Positions 17,809 to 27,327 are shown, numbered from the stretch's first letter. The stretch is DNA of 64,000 nt from a bacterium (GCA_021371935.1 JAJFVF010000019.1:23268-87267); one strand, 5' to 3'. The notes: generated by a model not told the origin, from the sequence alone. Translations and numbers: made by a program.

Positions 17809-17970
17809 AGCAAAACATACTTTCCGAATGTATTTTAGGTGCAGATACGATCCACAATGCCCGGACGCACTTGATCCCGTGGAGAAATAATCGGGAATTC
17901 AACACGTGGTTTGGACACTTTTAGTATACGCTTTCGAGCCTGAGTGGTCAAGCAGACCATTTATATATAG

Positions 17971-18049
17971 TGTTTTGTATTTACTATTGACTATTAGTTA
18001 TTGTCGTTCGGCAACCCAATTTGTGACGAGCATGCCGGGAGGGCAAGGC
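17971..18049. repeat. Heptad tract plus partial CCGGGAGGGC element
   Basis: 17971-18003 is a degenerate tract of CTATTGA/CTATTAG type with 7-nt steps. GCATGCCGGGAGGGCAAGGC at 18030-18049 matches the left half of the elements at 47659 and 57809. The rest of 17809-18055 shows nothing recognisable. Confidence 0.5.
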
Positions 18050-18055
18050 ATATTA

Positions 18056-19003
18056 TCAGCTTTTCTTGGTGAACCGCCCCATCTGTTCACTATACGTCTG
18101 CTTCATTTTGCCCATCAGGTCTTCGACGGTTACTTTGCCCTTTGCCATGGCGGCTTCAAATCGCTGTTTTATTTCTTCATTGGTGAGTTTGCGGCCTGTT
18201 CGGTAGTAATATGCTGCTGCATCGCCCACGGCCCATGTTCCTGCAAAAGCGATAGCGGCCTTAGGAACGATCCCTCCACCCAGCGGTATCATTCCCATGA
18301 GTTCCCGTGCGATGGACCTCCATCCGAATGCTGCACCAAGCACACTCATCAATTCCGGCATCTGTTCTTTATATCCCAATCTTCTATCATATGCGGCTGC
18401 GAGCTTGAAGACCATACGGAACTGATTTGCTGTCAGCACAACCATATCCCCGACCGATTCTGCGACGGAAGCCAGAGGCTGAAGCGGGTTTGGGATCACA
18501 TTTCCCAGTGAAGTGGATATGACGAAGACGGTGTTTTCTACACTCACATTTTGTATCACCTGCACGCCCACTTCCGGTCTAAATGCGGGGAATGCTTTTG
18601 CAAGAGGCAGGTGAGCGTATTTGAGTGACGGCTCATGCAGTATATCCATTATTATGGATTCGATATCGCCTCCTGTGGCGAACTCAAATATCCTTTCGGG
18701 TGCGAGTGCCGTAATTTTCACTTTACAGTCCGTCCATTTCAGGATAATATCGCACTTTTTCAGCAGATCATTTGCCGCCGGGTCGATCGGTTCAGGTAGC
18801 AATAGCAACACATCTCCGGCTTTGTCATATGCTGCTGCATCGTCTTTGAGCAGATATGCCACTGCATCCTGGACCACGTTTTGCGAGCCGACGATCCCCA
18901 GCTTTACTTCACGCCCGGCTTCCCTTCCCACATTTGCCGGGTTAAGCTGCTTAAATGCTTTCCATATCTGCGATACCAGCTTCGTGCTGATTCTGCCCGC
19001 CAT
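18056..19003 (-). CDS. DUF697/YcjF-like protein
   Basis: The 315-residue protein has a GTPase-like or Rossmann-like N-terminal half without an intact P-loop (REVKLGIVGSQNVVQDAV), then a hydrophobic C-terminal half typical of DUF697: VFVISTSLGNVIPNPL, VVLTANQFRMVFKLAAAYDRR, and two hydrophobic stretches around residues 225-265. DUF697 proteins are membrane-associated and of unclear role. The start chosen is an ATG with GGGGTGA upstream; a TTG 15 nt earlier is possible. The C-terminal 40 residues are charged and helical. Confidence 0.65.
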   Translation of the reverse strand: MAGRISTKLVSQIWKAFKQLNPANVGREAGREVKLGIVGSQNVVQDAVAYLLKDDAAAYDKAGDVLLLLPEPIDPAANDLLKKCDIILKWTDCKVKITALAPERIFEFATGGDIESIIMDILHEPSLKYAHLPLAKAFPAFRPEVGVQVIQNVSVENTVFVISTSLGNVIPNPLQPLASVAESVGDMVVLTANQFRMVFKLAAAYDRRLGYKEQMPELMSVLGAAFGWRSIARELMGMIPLGGGIVPKAAIAFAGTWAVGDAAAYYYRTGRKLTNEEIKQRFEAAMAKGKVTVEDLMGKMKQTYSEQMGRFTKKS

Positions 19004-19181
19004 CTGTTCACCCCACAATCCGTCTTGTCAAACCAGACCGGCTCTGTGTTGAGCCATCAACTCAGCAGGAAATGCTCGACTGCCTGTGCATGAGCATTCT
19101 TGAGTGTGTTGAAAATATCCTCCAGCCCATGACAGCCGGTCCGAATTAGCGTACCCTGATATTTCGAGATACGAAACTGGA

Positions 19182-19937
19182 TCAGAGATAGGGGAACACT
19201 GCTTCTACGATTACAGCAGCAGGGACACGGTTGTAGATTTCAAGGTGAGGTCTTATTGCCAGAGTTTCGGGAGTCGGTCTGGGTTCAATTATTCTGCGTA
19301 CAGTAAACCCACGTGCTCCGAGGGCATTTACGTAGCGTGACAGGGTGCGATGCTTGACTTTCTTCTGTCCGCTCCTGATACTGGATGCGAGTTCGGATGG
19401 CCACCAAGTCTCAGTGTAGTAATTGTCGACCGCTTCATATGATTGCCTGCCTTCGGAGTCTTTGATCCAGCAGGCGTCGGGCATACAAAAGCAGGGGTGG
19501 AGCACTGAGAATATGAACCTGCCGCCGAGTTTGACCAGTCTGGCAAGTTCTGCGATTGTTCCCGCAAGGTCGTGAGTCATCATCAGTCCCATGTTGCAGA
19601 CCACATCGTCAAACGTGCTGTCTTCAATCACGGAAAGGTCTGTCGGCTCGGCCACTGCGTATTTGATTTCTTCTTCTTCTCGCTCATTGATCTCACCGGC
19701 GATTCCGATAAGTCTTTCAGAGCTGTCCACGGCAGTGACATCCGCTCCAAGTGATGCGAGTCTTCTTGAGAGGTAGCCTGCTCCACAAAACAGGTCCAAT
19801 ATCTGCTTACCGTTTGCAGGTCCAATTACGTCGAGCATCGCGGGTGCGATAATATAGCGCTGAACATCGCCCCCCTGTTCACCGGCGTATGAGGCGATAT
19901 CTTTTGCAATCTCTTCGTATGTAGCTTCTTGACTCAT
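19182..19937 (-). CDS. Class I SAM-dependent methyltransferase
   Basis: The 251-residue protein has the Rossmann methyltransferase motifs in order: motif I KQILDLFCGAGYLSRRLA near residue 40, motif II VTAVDSSERLIGIA, and DDVVCNMGLMMTHDL for the strand 4/5 region. The C-terminus carries the substrate-binding cap (FSVLHPCF, EPRPTPE). It looks like small-molecule methyltransferases of the UbiE/Methyltransf_11 type. The substrate cannot be deduced, and neighbours give no clear pathway. Confidence 0.88.
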   Translation of the reverse strand: MSQEATYEEIAKDIASYAGEQGGDVQRYIIAPAMLDVIGPANGKQILDLFCGAGYLSRRLASLGADVTAVDSSERLIGIAGEINEREEEEIKYAVAEPTDLSVIEDSTFDDVVCNMGLMMTHDLAGTIAELARLVKLGGRFIFSVLHPCFCMPDACWIKDSEGRQSYEAVDNYYTETWWPSELASSIRSGQKKVKHRTLSRYVNALGARGFTVRRIIEPRPTPETLAIRPHLEIYNRVPAAVIVEAVFPYL

Positions 19938-20008
19938 CTAGAGGATAAACCCATTTCCTCAGATTATAGGAGTTGCGAGTAAGCGGCTAATTTCAGCCAA
20001 CATACACT

Positions 20009-20160
20009 TTCTCTCCGTGGGGGAGAGGTTCGAGGTAAGGGCGCAACTTCCCATTTATATGCCCCTCCTGATACTGACGTAATTATATTCCATTTTGTTC
20101 CGCCAATATCCTCTCATAATAAACGAATTGAGAAATGAGAAATGGAAAATTGGTAATGAA
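20009..20160. repeat. Degenerate G-rich palindrome and heptad tract
   Basis: 20009-20043 is a degenerate copy of the CTCTCC-GGGGGAGAGG palindrome of 11607 and 25260. 20125-20160 is a heptad tract of AAATGAG type. Confidence 0.5.
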
Positions 20161-20178
20161 GTAGTTGGGATGGCAAAA

Positions 20179-20514
20179 TCAGGCTTCGGCTGGTTCACTG
20201 ATAATTAGCTGATCGCTCAGTCCAAGCAGATCAAGTATTCTCTTGACCTGTGGGCTGCATTTACGGAACCATAGTCTTCTACCGCATTGCGCGAAGTCTT
20301 TTCTGAGGCCAAGTACATACTTGAGAGTTTCACTGTCAATAAACGTCACTTCTTCACAATCGATTACATATTTATCGACATTCTCATCCTTTATATTCCT
20401 GATGGTCTTTATCAGGTGTGGGGTAGTGGCGAAATCCAGTTCCCCTCGCACATAAATGACGACCTGGTCATCCTCGTGCACATCCCACAATGTAAGTCCG
20501 TTTATGGCTTCCAT
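20179..20514 (-). CDS. STAS-domain anti-sigma factor antagonist
   Basis: The 111-residue protein is a single STAS domain. It shows the GELDFATTPHL strand-helix start, and VTFIDSETLKYV, where the Ser after Asp is the usual phosphorylation site. Unphosphorylated STAS proteins bind anti-sigma kinases and free the sigma factor. Its partner kinase is not in the window. The GAF/PP2C phosphatase at 3404-5677 is of the kind that reactivates such proteins, but it is 15 kb away. ATG start; a GTG two codons upstream is equally possible. Confidence 0.85.
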   Translation of the reverse strand: MEAINGLTLWDVHEDDQVVIYVRGELDFATTPHLIKTIRNIKDENVDKYVIDCEEVTFIDSETLKYVLGLRKDFAQCGRRLWFRKCSPQVKRILDLLGLSDQLIISEPAEA

Positions 20515-20751
20515 GCTCACGACCCTTCGCTGATTCGTTGAGTATAATGCCGACTTACGATTGCAATACAGCTTATGGCTAAGTGCGTCCGGGAGATCAC
20601 ACCCCGGACGCAAAATGCCGAGATTTAGATATCAAGTGACCTTGAAACGCAAGGTGCTTACTATAATATCCCAATAATTGTTATTTGTCAACCCTGAATG
20701 TAATATTTTTTGTTAATGATGTATAATTTAGCGCATGTGGATAGCCAAATA

Positions 20752-22236
20752 CTACTCATCGCTGTCTATGAAAGCCTGCGCCACAATTTCTTTTGGTAAA
20801 GGTTTGGTAATTGCGCTTACAATCGGAACAACTATAAACGGAAGTATAATCGCAAGCGCTCCAGCGATAGGCACGAAGTCCTTGCCTTTAATAATAAACA
20901 ATCCGACCGATATGACCAGCCCCACAATCAATCCTGCAAATGCTCCGGCGCGTGTGGTCTTTTTCCAATACAGTCCATAGAGATAAGGAGCCGCGAACGA
21001 ACCTGCCAGTGCTCCCCACGAGATCACCATCAAATTGACAATAGTGGCCGGCTTCTTGAGCGCTATAAAGAGTGAAGCGGCCACAAACACTCCGCACAGA
21101 ACTCTCATCCACGTCATGACTGCCCGTTTCGATGCATTGGGGTTGATAATGCCATTATAGAGGTCCATTGCAATCGCTGAGCTTGATACCAGGACCAATG
21201 ACGACAATGACGACATCGACGCCGAGAATACCAGGATCAGTATTACCAGGAATATTGATGGGGGGGTATGGTTGGTTATAAACGCCGGTATCAATTGGTC
21301 AAGGTGCTTGCTTGCAACAATCTGTGCCATCTCAGTGCCCGGCGTTGCGAACAGGTGGGTCAGCGCGCCGGTATAGTATGCGCCGAACGACATCAGTATC
21401 GAGAAGATAGTACATACGATCATCGCGCTTTTGATATAGTCCTTGCTTTTGATCGAGTAGAACTTCTGCACCATCTGAGGCATACCCCATGGCCCGAAGC
21501 TGGTCACTATCACCAGCGCCAACAGAGTCACCCATCCCGGAAAACCTGCTTTCATTCCCAGCAGTGCCGGTGAATGTTCAGGTTTCAGGAGTTCGTGTGT
21601 TGCGCTTCCGAACCCACCCACCTGCGATGCCAGGAAGTAGACCATTATCACGACTCCGAAGAGTTCGACGATACCTCTGATGAGGTCGGTGATTGTGAGT
21701 GCGAAGTATCCGCCCATAATCAGGTAGATTCCGGTGAGCGCCGCCAGGAACCCCAGCGCATATTCATATGGTATATTCAGGACCTTCTCAAAAAGGTAAC
21801 TCAGCCCTGTGTAGACCGATGCCGAGTACGGCACCAGGAACACGAATATAATAAGGGCAGCGGCGATTTTCATCGGCTTGCATGCAAATCTTGCCGCCAG
21901 GAAGTCAGGCATCGTCATGGAGTTGAGCCTTGCAGTCATAGTTCTCGTCTTCGAGGCCAGTATCCACCATGCCAACAGGCTTCCGACTATGGAGTTTCCC
22001 AAGACGATCCACATTGTATGGATGCCAAAGCCCCATCCCAGGCTGCCTGCATATCCGATGAAGAGTACTGCGGAGAAATACGTTGTTCCGTAGGCGAACG
22101 CCGACATCCAAGGTCCGATTGACCTGCCGCCCAGGAAGAAGTCTCCAACGCTTTTGGTCTTGCGCATCGCCCACAGTCCAACTCCCAGCATAGCGAGCAC
22201 ATAGACAACAACAATAATAATACCAACAGAACCCAC
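20752..22236 (-). CDS. Sodium:solute symporter (SSS family)
   Basis: The 494-residue membrane protein has about 13 helices. It opens GIIIVVVYVLAMLGVGLWA, has the SSS marker SVGDFFLGGRSIGPWMSAFAYGTTYFS, and contains the FSASMSSLSSLVLVSSS helix whose Ser residues help bind Na+. The family takes up sugars, proline, pantothenate or other solutes with Na+; this one is not assignable further. The start is a GTG with GGAGG 7 nt upstream; a longer form would add a Cys- and Lys-rich stretch before the first helix and lacks a site. It is divergent from the UPF0182 gene. Confidence 0.88.
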   Translation of the reverse strand: MGSVGIIIVVVYVLAMLGVGLWAMRKTKSVGDFFLGGRSIGPWMSAFAYGTTYFSAVLFIGYAGSLGWGFGIHTMWIVLGNSIVGSLLAWWILASKTRTMTARLNSMTMPDFLAARFACKPMKIAAALIIFVFLVPYSASVYTGLSYLFEKVLNIPYEYALGFLAALTGIYLIMGGYFALTITDLIRGIVELFGVVIMVYFLASQVGGFGSATHELLKPEHSPALLGMKAGFPGWVTLLALVIVTSFGPWGMPQMVQKFYSIKSKDYIKSAMIVCTIFSILMSFGAYYTGALTHLFATPGTEMAQIVASKHLDQLIPAFITNHTPPSIFLVILILVFSASMSSLSSLVLVSSSAIAMDLYNGIINPNASKRAVMTWMRVLCGVFVAASLFIALKKPATIVNLMVISWGALAGSFAAPYLYGLYWKKTTRAGAFAGLIVGLVISVGLFIIKGKDFVPIAGALAIILPFIVVPIVSAITKPLPKEIVAQAFIDSDE

Positions 22237-22294
22237 TCTCTTGCCTCCTCGCAATTTTCTGCATTTGCTGCAATGCATTGCTTAATATTCACTC

Positions 22295-22323
22295 AGAATA
22301 TCATAACTGCAGGGCTTACGCAA
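22295..22323 (-). promoter_or_regulatory. Possible promoter of the symporter gene
   Basis: On the minus strand TTGCGT (22318-22323) is followed after 17 nt by TATTCT (22295-22300). It is back to back with the next promoter. Confidence 0.45.
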
Positions 22324-22335
22324 CATTCTGCTTCC

Positions 22336-22364
22336 TTGCTCTATGTTTGGGTAAATGGTATAAT
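22336..22364 (+). promoter_or_regulatory. Promoter of the UPF0182 gene
   Basis: TTGCTC (22336-22341), 17-nt spacer, perfect TATAAT (22359-22364), 45 nt before the start codon. Confidence 0.6.
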
Positions 22365-22409
22365 CCCGGCGTGGCTTCGGCTGATTGATTTTTCGGAGGA
22401 TTTACGACT

Positions 22410-25211
22410 ATGAGCAGACTGAAAACATATTTCTGGCCTATAGTGATTGCAATAATAGCGCTACTGCTTATATTTGGTGGTGCGCTGGTCGGCATGTATA
22501 CCGATTGGCTCTGGTTCAAGGACTTGGGCTATGGCGATGTTTTCACCAAGATACTTGGCATAAAAGTCTTGCTTGGTGCCGTGATGGGTCTGCTTTTCTT
22601 TACCATTATATACGGCAACCTCTGGTATGCCCGTCGGATTGCTCCGCCTCCGTCACCGATGGGCATCGAGCAGCAGCTTCTTGAGCGACTCGGCAGGCTT
22701 GCCCGGCGCGGCATAGGTCTGGTGATATTTCTGGGCAGCATAGTCATATCTATCCTTGTCGGTCTTGAGGCTGCCACACACTGGGAGCAGTGGCTCAAAT
22801 ATATCCACTCTAGCCCGTTTGGTGTCAATGATCCCCGATTCGGCCTGGACATAGGCTTTTATGTCTTCAAGCTGCCTTTCCTTAATTATATATACAACTG
22901 GCTCTTTGTCGCTCTTGCTATATCTACAATCGCTGCCATAGCGCTGCATTATGCTGATGAAGCGATAGGGATCGTCGGCGACGGCGTCCAGTTCTCGCCT
23001 GGAGTCAAGGCGCACGTTGGGGTATTAATCGCTCTGATGTTTTTCCTAAAGGCCTGGGGCTATCGTCTTGGCATGTATCAACTCGTTTTGGGCAGGGGGA
23101 GCCTGTTCGATGGAGCCGGCTACACCGACATCCATGCCAGGATACCGGCGTTTTGGATACTGCTGGTCACCGCGATAATAGGCGGGCTGCTGGTCTTGTA
23201 TAATATACGCAAGCGCGGCCTTGGATTTGCCGCGGTCGGGTTGGGGCTGGTAATCGGTGTATCCATACTTGTGGGCACAGTATATCCCGAGGTTCTGGAA
23301 CGGCTTGTCGTCAAGCCGAACCAGCTCGAGAAAGAGATGCCGTATATCAAGCGCGCAATCAAAGCGACACAGGTCGCCTATGGCCTCGATCAGATAGCCG
23401 CAAGGCCGTTTGCAGCCGACACATCTCTGACTGCGGCGCAGATCGAGGCGAACGATACCACCATACAAAACGTCCGTCTCTGGGACCAGGACCATCTGCA
23501 GAGCGCATACAATCAGATTCAGACCCTTCAGCAGTATTACCACTTCAAGGATGTCGATGTAGACCGCTACTGGCTGACGGACAAGAGCACCGGCCAGAGG
23601 AGCTACAGACAGGTATGGCTTTCCGCGCGGGAACTTGATCAGGACACCCTGCCGGTCAACTCTCAGACCTGGATCAATCTGCATCTGCAATATACTCACG
23701 GCTATGGCTTTTGTATGAGCCCGGTAAACGAGGTCAGCAACGAGGGTCTGCCGGACTTTTTCGTATATGACATACCGCCCAAGACCACTGTCGATCTTTC
23801 TTTGCAAAGGATGGGTGTCTATTTCGGCGAGATGACCCAGGACTACGTCTTTGTCGATACCAGCGCGAAAGAGTTCGATTATCCCACAGGAGCCGGGACA
23901 AAAGAGGCTTCCTATCAAGGCAAGGGTGGGGTAGGCATAGGAGGGTTCTGGAGAAAGATTCTCTTTGCCCTGCGCTTCCAAGATTTGAATATTCTGCTCA
24001 ACGAGAACTTAAAGTCCAAGAGCAGCATACTCTACAATAGAGATGTAAAGGACCGTGTCAGGACGATATATTCGTTCCTGCAGTTCGATCAGGATCCATA
24101 TCTGGTGACTGTAAACGGCAGACTCTACTGGATGTGGGACGGCTACACAACCACCGACGCCTATCCGTATTCTCAGCATACGCCGTTGGATATGTCGGAT
24201 TTCAATTACATCAGGAATTCGGTAAAGGTTGTTGTGGATGCATATACGGGCAGAGTCGACGCTTATGTCATCGACAAGCCTCTCGACGACCCGATAATCA
24301 AAACCTATCGGGCGATGTTCCCATCCGCATTCAAGCCGATATCGAAGATGCCTGCCGACCTGCGCGATCATATCCGATATCCCGAGGATTTCTTCCGCAT
24401 CCAGACGGATATCTACGAGCGCTATCATCAGACCGACCCGACAGTTTTCTATAACAACAGCGATTCCTGGGAGGTTGCAAGCCAGGCCGACCTCACCGGC
24501 GGCACCGATGGCGAGTCGAGTCCGATGGAGCCATATTATGTAATAATGAAGCTCCCGAACGGCAAGAGTGAGGAGTTCATATTGATGACTCCATTTATTC
24601 GCGCGGGCAAGTTCAACATGGTTGCATGGATGTGCGCCAAGTGTGATGCTGCGGATTATGGTCGATTGGTGCTCTATCAGTTCCCGAGGGACAAGAATGT
24701 CTACGGCCCACAGCAGGTGGCGGCGCGAGCGCGTCAGGACACGGTAATCTCGCAGCAGATCACTCTCTGGAGCCAACAGGGCTCACAAGTGAGCAGTGGG
24801 AATCTGCTTGTAGTGCCCATCGATACTTCGCTGATGTATGTAATGCCTGTGTATCTAGAGTCAACCAGCACCAAGATACCTGAGCTTAAGCGGGTAATAG
24901 TGGCCCTTGGCAACAGAGTCTCGATGCAACCGACACTAGCTGAGGCACTATCCGATGTTGTCGGCGAGCAGGTTTCTCAGCCCACTCCCACCGCAAAACC
25001 TGTCCCGACAGGTAAGCCTGCAGCGGGCAAGCCATCGCCTGCAGTTTCCGGAGCAGCGGCAAATGAAGAAGTAAAGCGTCTGATAGACCAGGCCGTCACG
25101 CAATATAAAGCTGCCCAGGAAGCCCAAAAGCGCGGTGACTGGAGTGAGTATGGTGTCCAGGTCAAGGCTCTGGAGAAGACTCTCAGCGAGCTAAAGGCTA
25201 AATCGAAATAA
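22410..25211 (+). CDS. UPF0182 family large membrane protein
   Basis: The 933-residue protein matches the UPF0182 layout. There are seven membrane helices within residues 1-295, including YTDWLWFKDLGYGDVF (a family hallmark between helices 1 and 2). A large outside domain of about 560 residues follows (VYPEVLERLVVKPNQLEKEMPYI, then GFCMSPVNEV, YFGEMTQDYVFV). A Pro/Ala/Lys-rich linker at 855-890 (PTPTAKPVPTGKPAAGKP) leads to a short C-terminal helix. The family occurs in Actinobacteria, Firmicutes, Cyanobacteria and relatives; its function is not established. GGAGG lies 9 nt before the ATG. It appears to be a single-gene unit, with a 690-nt repeat-filled gap after it. Confidence 0.9.
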   Translation: MSRLKTYFWPIVIAIIALLLIFGGALVGMYTDWLWFKDLGYGDVFTKILGIKVLLGAVMGLLFFTIIYGNLWYARRIAPPPSPMGIEQQLLERLGRLARRGIGLVIFLGSIVISILVGLEAATHWEQWLKYIHSSPFGVNDPRFGLDIGFYVFKLPFLNYIYNWLFVALAISTIAAIALHYADEAIGIVGDGVQFSPGVKAHVGVLIALMFFLKAWGYRLGMYQLVLGRGSLFDGAGYTDIHARIPAFWILLVTAIIGGLLVLYNIRKRGLGFAAVGLGLVIGVSILVGTVYPEVLERLVVKPNQLEKEMPYIKRAIKATQVAYGLDQIAARPFAADTSLTAAQIEANDTTIQNVRLWDQDHLQSAYNQIQTLQQYYHFKDVDVDRYWLTDKSTGQRSYRQVWLSARELDQDTLPVNSQTWINLHLQYTHGYGFCMSPVNEVSNEGLPDFFVYDIPPKTTVDLSLQRMGVYFGEMTQDYVFVDTSAKEFDYPTGAGTKEASYQGKGGVGIGGFWRKILFALRFQDLNILLNENLKSKSSILYNRDVKDRVRTIYSFLQFDQDPYLVTVNGRLYWMWDGYTTTDAYPYSQHTPLDMSDFNYIRNSVKVVVDAYTGRVDAYVIDKPLDDPIIKTYRAMFPSAFKPISKMPADLRDHIRYPEDFFRIQTDIYERYHQTDPTVFYNNSDSWEVASQADLTGGTDGESSPMEPYYVIMKLPNGKSEEFILMTPFIRAGKFNMVAWMCAKCDAADYGRLVLYQFPRDKNVYGPQQVAARARQDTVISQQITLWSQQGSQVSSGNLLVVPIDTSLMYVMPVYLESTSTKIPELKRVIVALGNRVSMQPTLAEALSDVVGEQVSQPTPTAKPVPTGKPAAGKPSPAVSGAAANEEVKRLIDQAVTQYKAAQEAQKRGDWSEYGVQVKALEKTLSELKAKSK

Positions 25212-25470
25212 TAGTTGTGAGTCTATGAGTTTTGGGTTGTGAGTTGAGACATGCCTGTTCCCTCTCCTGGGGGAGAGGGCTAGGGTGAGGGCGCCCATGA
25301 TTTAGTATTGAGTATATTGTATTGATTATTTGCCTATGTGCACGGTAATGCTGGCCTAATTCCCTGGGTGTCCAACTATGTCATTCCCGACCTGATCGGG
25401 AATCCAGAAAGTTGCACTGCAATATAGCTTAGGCGTCTGGATTTCCGCTTTCGCGGAAATGACAAGACAT
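25212..25470. repeat. Intergenic repeat cluster
   Basis: No gene is seen between 25212 and 25898. Within this part: a heptad tract of NTGAGTT type (25213-25250); the G-rich palindrome (25260-25294); the block shared with 11545-11610 (25299-25365); and a palindromic element starting GTCATTCCCGACCTGATCGG (25380-25463) whose right end is TTTCCGCTTTCGCGGAAATG. The last is a common type of bacterial interspersed repeat. From 25515 to 25740 I see nothing recognisable. Confidence 0.65.
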
Positions 25471-25488
25471 AGCACATTGGTTGCTGAT

Positions 25489-25520
25489 CGTCCGAGGTAT
25501 TCTTGCCTCGGACGTACTTT
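25489..25520 (+). terminator. Possible terminator hairpin
   Basis: CGTCCGAGG (25489-25497) pairs with CCTCGGACG (25506-25514), followed by TACTTTT. It is 280 nt after the UPF0182 gene, so it may end that transcript. Confidence 0.5.
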
Positions 25521-25742
25521 TGGGCAGCTTTCCTGTCCTGTAATTCTCCTGCTCGTTCACGATTCCAACGTATCTCTCTGCACTTCCAACCATGGTCTCT
25601 GCAGCAATTTTTCACAATCCACACTCATTTTCCAAGCTCGAATCCGTCATGCGAACAGATGTTCGTCACAAACTCGGTGCGCCTAGTGCACGCTCAAACC
25701 GCTAGTTAACGAAAAAATGTCCAGAAATTTTCTTACAAGGTC

Positions 25743-25771
25743 TTGACAAACACCATGTCTGCTGGTAAACT
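25743..25771 (+). promoter_or_regulatory. Promoter of the dcw cluster
   Basis: TTGACA (25743-25748), 17 nt, TAAACT (25766-25771). This is the only strong promoter seen ahead of mraZ; a TATAAT at 25828 without a good -35 could be a second start. A TGGGG at 25812 and TGGGG at 25854 could be MraZ-binding half sites, but spacing does not fit the known TGGGN-N5 pattern well. The same -35/-10 pair and spacing occur before thiE. Confidence 0.7.
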
Positions 25772-25898
25772 CTCTACTATCTGATCGGTTGGTGACTTCA
25801 TGGAATATTGATGGGGTAAACAACCAGTATAATGGCGATATCTGATTGTTGATTGGGGTTTTGGTGGAGACAAGTCAGAGTCGCGCTGGAGACTACGC

Positions 25899-26399
25899 AT
25901 GTTCGGTGGGTCATATACACACTCTCTGGACTCGGCGGGCAGGTTTGTAATGCCCAAAAAGTTTCGTTATGAACTCGGTGAAGAGTTCATCATAACGAAG
26001 GGTTTGGGCTGCCTGTGCGTGTTTCCGGTTGAGTGGAAAACCCAGCTCGAGGAGCAGCTCAACAGCTTCGGCGGGCCGCTCGAATTGCTTTTGAACCCGC
26101 ATGTCACGCGGCTCCATCGTCATTTCTTTGGCGAGATGGTCACCACGGGTGCAGACAGTCAGTTCAGGGTCCAGCTCACACCCGAGCATCGCCGATATGC
26201 CGGCATCACCGATGATGTGGTTGTGTATGGGCGCGGGAAATGCGTAGAGCTTTGGTCTCCGCAGGAACTAGAGAAATATCAAAACGAAAACGACAGCGTA
26301 GCTGAATTAATATCCTCCGGCGCGGCGCTTTTGGGAGCGTTCGGCGATACCGGAGCGGGGGCGCAGGATGCCGGAGTATCACAAACCGGTCCTGGTTAA
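25899..26399 (+). CDS. mraZ: MraZ, transcriptional regulator of the dcw cluster
   Basis: The 166-residue protein starts MFGGSYTHSLDSAGRFVMPKKFR, the typical first SpoVT/AbrB-like half, and repeats the fold at about 90-125 (HRRYAGITDDVVVYGRGKCVELWSP). MraZ binds DNA upstream of its own gene and tunes cell-wall and division genes. It is about 20 residues longer than usual, with a Gly/Ala-rich tail whose coding region overlaps the next gene by 32 nt. GGAG lies 10 nt before the ATG. First gene of the cluster. Confidence 0.95.
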   Translation: MFGGSYTHSLDSAGRFVMPKKFRYELGEEFIITKGLGCLCVFPVEWKTQLEEQLNSFGGPLELLLNPHVTRLHRHFFGEMVTTGADSQFRVQLTPEHRRYAGITDDVVVYGRGKCVELWSPQELEKYQNENDSVAELISSGAALLGAFGDTGAGAQDAGVSQTGPG

Positions 26400-27312
26400 C
26401 GAGATCATAACGCTGCTCGACCCACGGGAGGGCGGCGTTTTTCTTGATGCGACTCTGGGTGGGGGCGGCCACTCGGCGGCGATCCTTGAGAAAATCGGCA
26501 GGACAGGCATTTTAGTAGGGATCGACCGCGATCCGGAAGCGCTTGAATATTCCGGTGAACGCCTCACAAGCTATGGCGAAAGCGTCAAGCTGGTGCGCGG
26601 CAATTTCCGCGATATCAGCTCCATTCTCGAGTCATTGGGCATTCGAGAGCTGGACGGCGCACTTTTCGACCTTGGGGTCTCCTCGCATCAGCTTGATGCT
26701 CAGAGGGGCTTCAGCTTTTCCAGAGATGAGCAGTTGGACATGCGCATGTCGCGCCTGGAGGACACTCCGACCGCTGCGGACATTGTCAACTCATACAGTG
26801 AGATCAATCTAGCCGATCTTATATGGCGATATGGTGAGGAACGGTATTCAAGACGAATAGCCAGGGCGATAGTTGCCCGGCGTCAGAAGGAGCCGATCAC
26901 ACGGACAGCCGAGCTTGCGGAGATTGTAGCGGCGGCCATACCGGCCAAAAACAGGTGGCAGCAGGACATACATCCGGCGACTCGCACTTTTCAGGCTATC
27001 AGAATAGTCGTGAACCATGAGTTGGAAGCGGTGGAGCAGGGCGTTCCCGCCGCAATAGAGGCTTTGAAAATCTGTGGGCGCGTGGGCGTGATATCGTTCC
27101 ACAGCCTGGAAGACAGGATTGTAAAGGACACATTTCGGCGCTATTCGGGGCACTGCACTTGCCCGCCGAGGCTTCCGGGATGTGTATGCGGAGCCAGGGA
27201 GATTATCAAAGTAATAACAAGGAAGCCGATAACTCCCGGCGCCGACGAAGTAAAGGAGAATCCACGCAGCCGCAGCGCGAGACTGCGGGTGGGAGAGCGG
27301 ATTGCGGTATGA
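26368..27312 (+). CDS. rsmH: 16S rRNA m4C1402 methyltransferase RsmH (MraW)
   Basis: The 314-residue enzyme methylates N4 of cytidine 1402 in 16S rRNA with SAM. Signature elements are the start MPEYHKPVLVNEIITLL, SAM site DATLGGGGHSAAIL near residue 28, DGALFDLGVSSHQLD near 100, RGFSFSRDEQLDMRM, and the C-terminal SFHSLEDRIVK. The start overlaps mraZ by 32 nt, so the two are translationally coupled. Followed by ftsL after a heptad tract. Confidence 0.97.
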   Translation: MPEYHKPVLVNEIITLLDPREGGVFLDATLGGGGHSAAILEKIGRTGILVGIDRDPEALEYSGERLTSYGESVKLVRGNFRDISSILESLGIRELDGALFDLGVSSHQLDAQRGFSFSRDEQLDMRMSRLEDTPTAADIVNSYSEINLADLIWRYGEERYSRRIARAIVARRQKEPITRTAELAEIVAAAIPAKNRWQQDIHPATRTFQAIRIVVNHELEAVEQGVPAAIEALKICGRVGVISFHSLEDRIVKDTFRRYSGHCTCPPRLPGCVCGAREIIKVITRKPITPGADEVKENPRSRSARLRVGERIAV

Positions 27313-27327
27313 AGCAAGAGGTTATCC

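Noticed and set aside
17906..18511. 201-codon plus-strand frame
   Set aside because: Overlaps the DUF697 gene on the other strand and is Cys/His-rich without pattern.
25376..25624. 82-codon minus-strand reading frame with SFPRKRKSR
   Set aside because: This peptide is the usual spurious translation of the GTCATTCCCG type repeat; no ribosome site.
25812..25868. MraZ-binding TGGGN repeats before mraZ
   Set aside because: Two TGGGG words exist but are not in the 5-nt-spaced array known for MraZ boxes.
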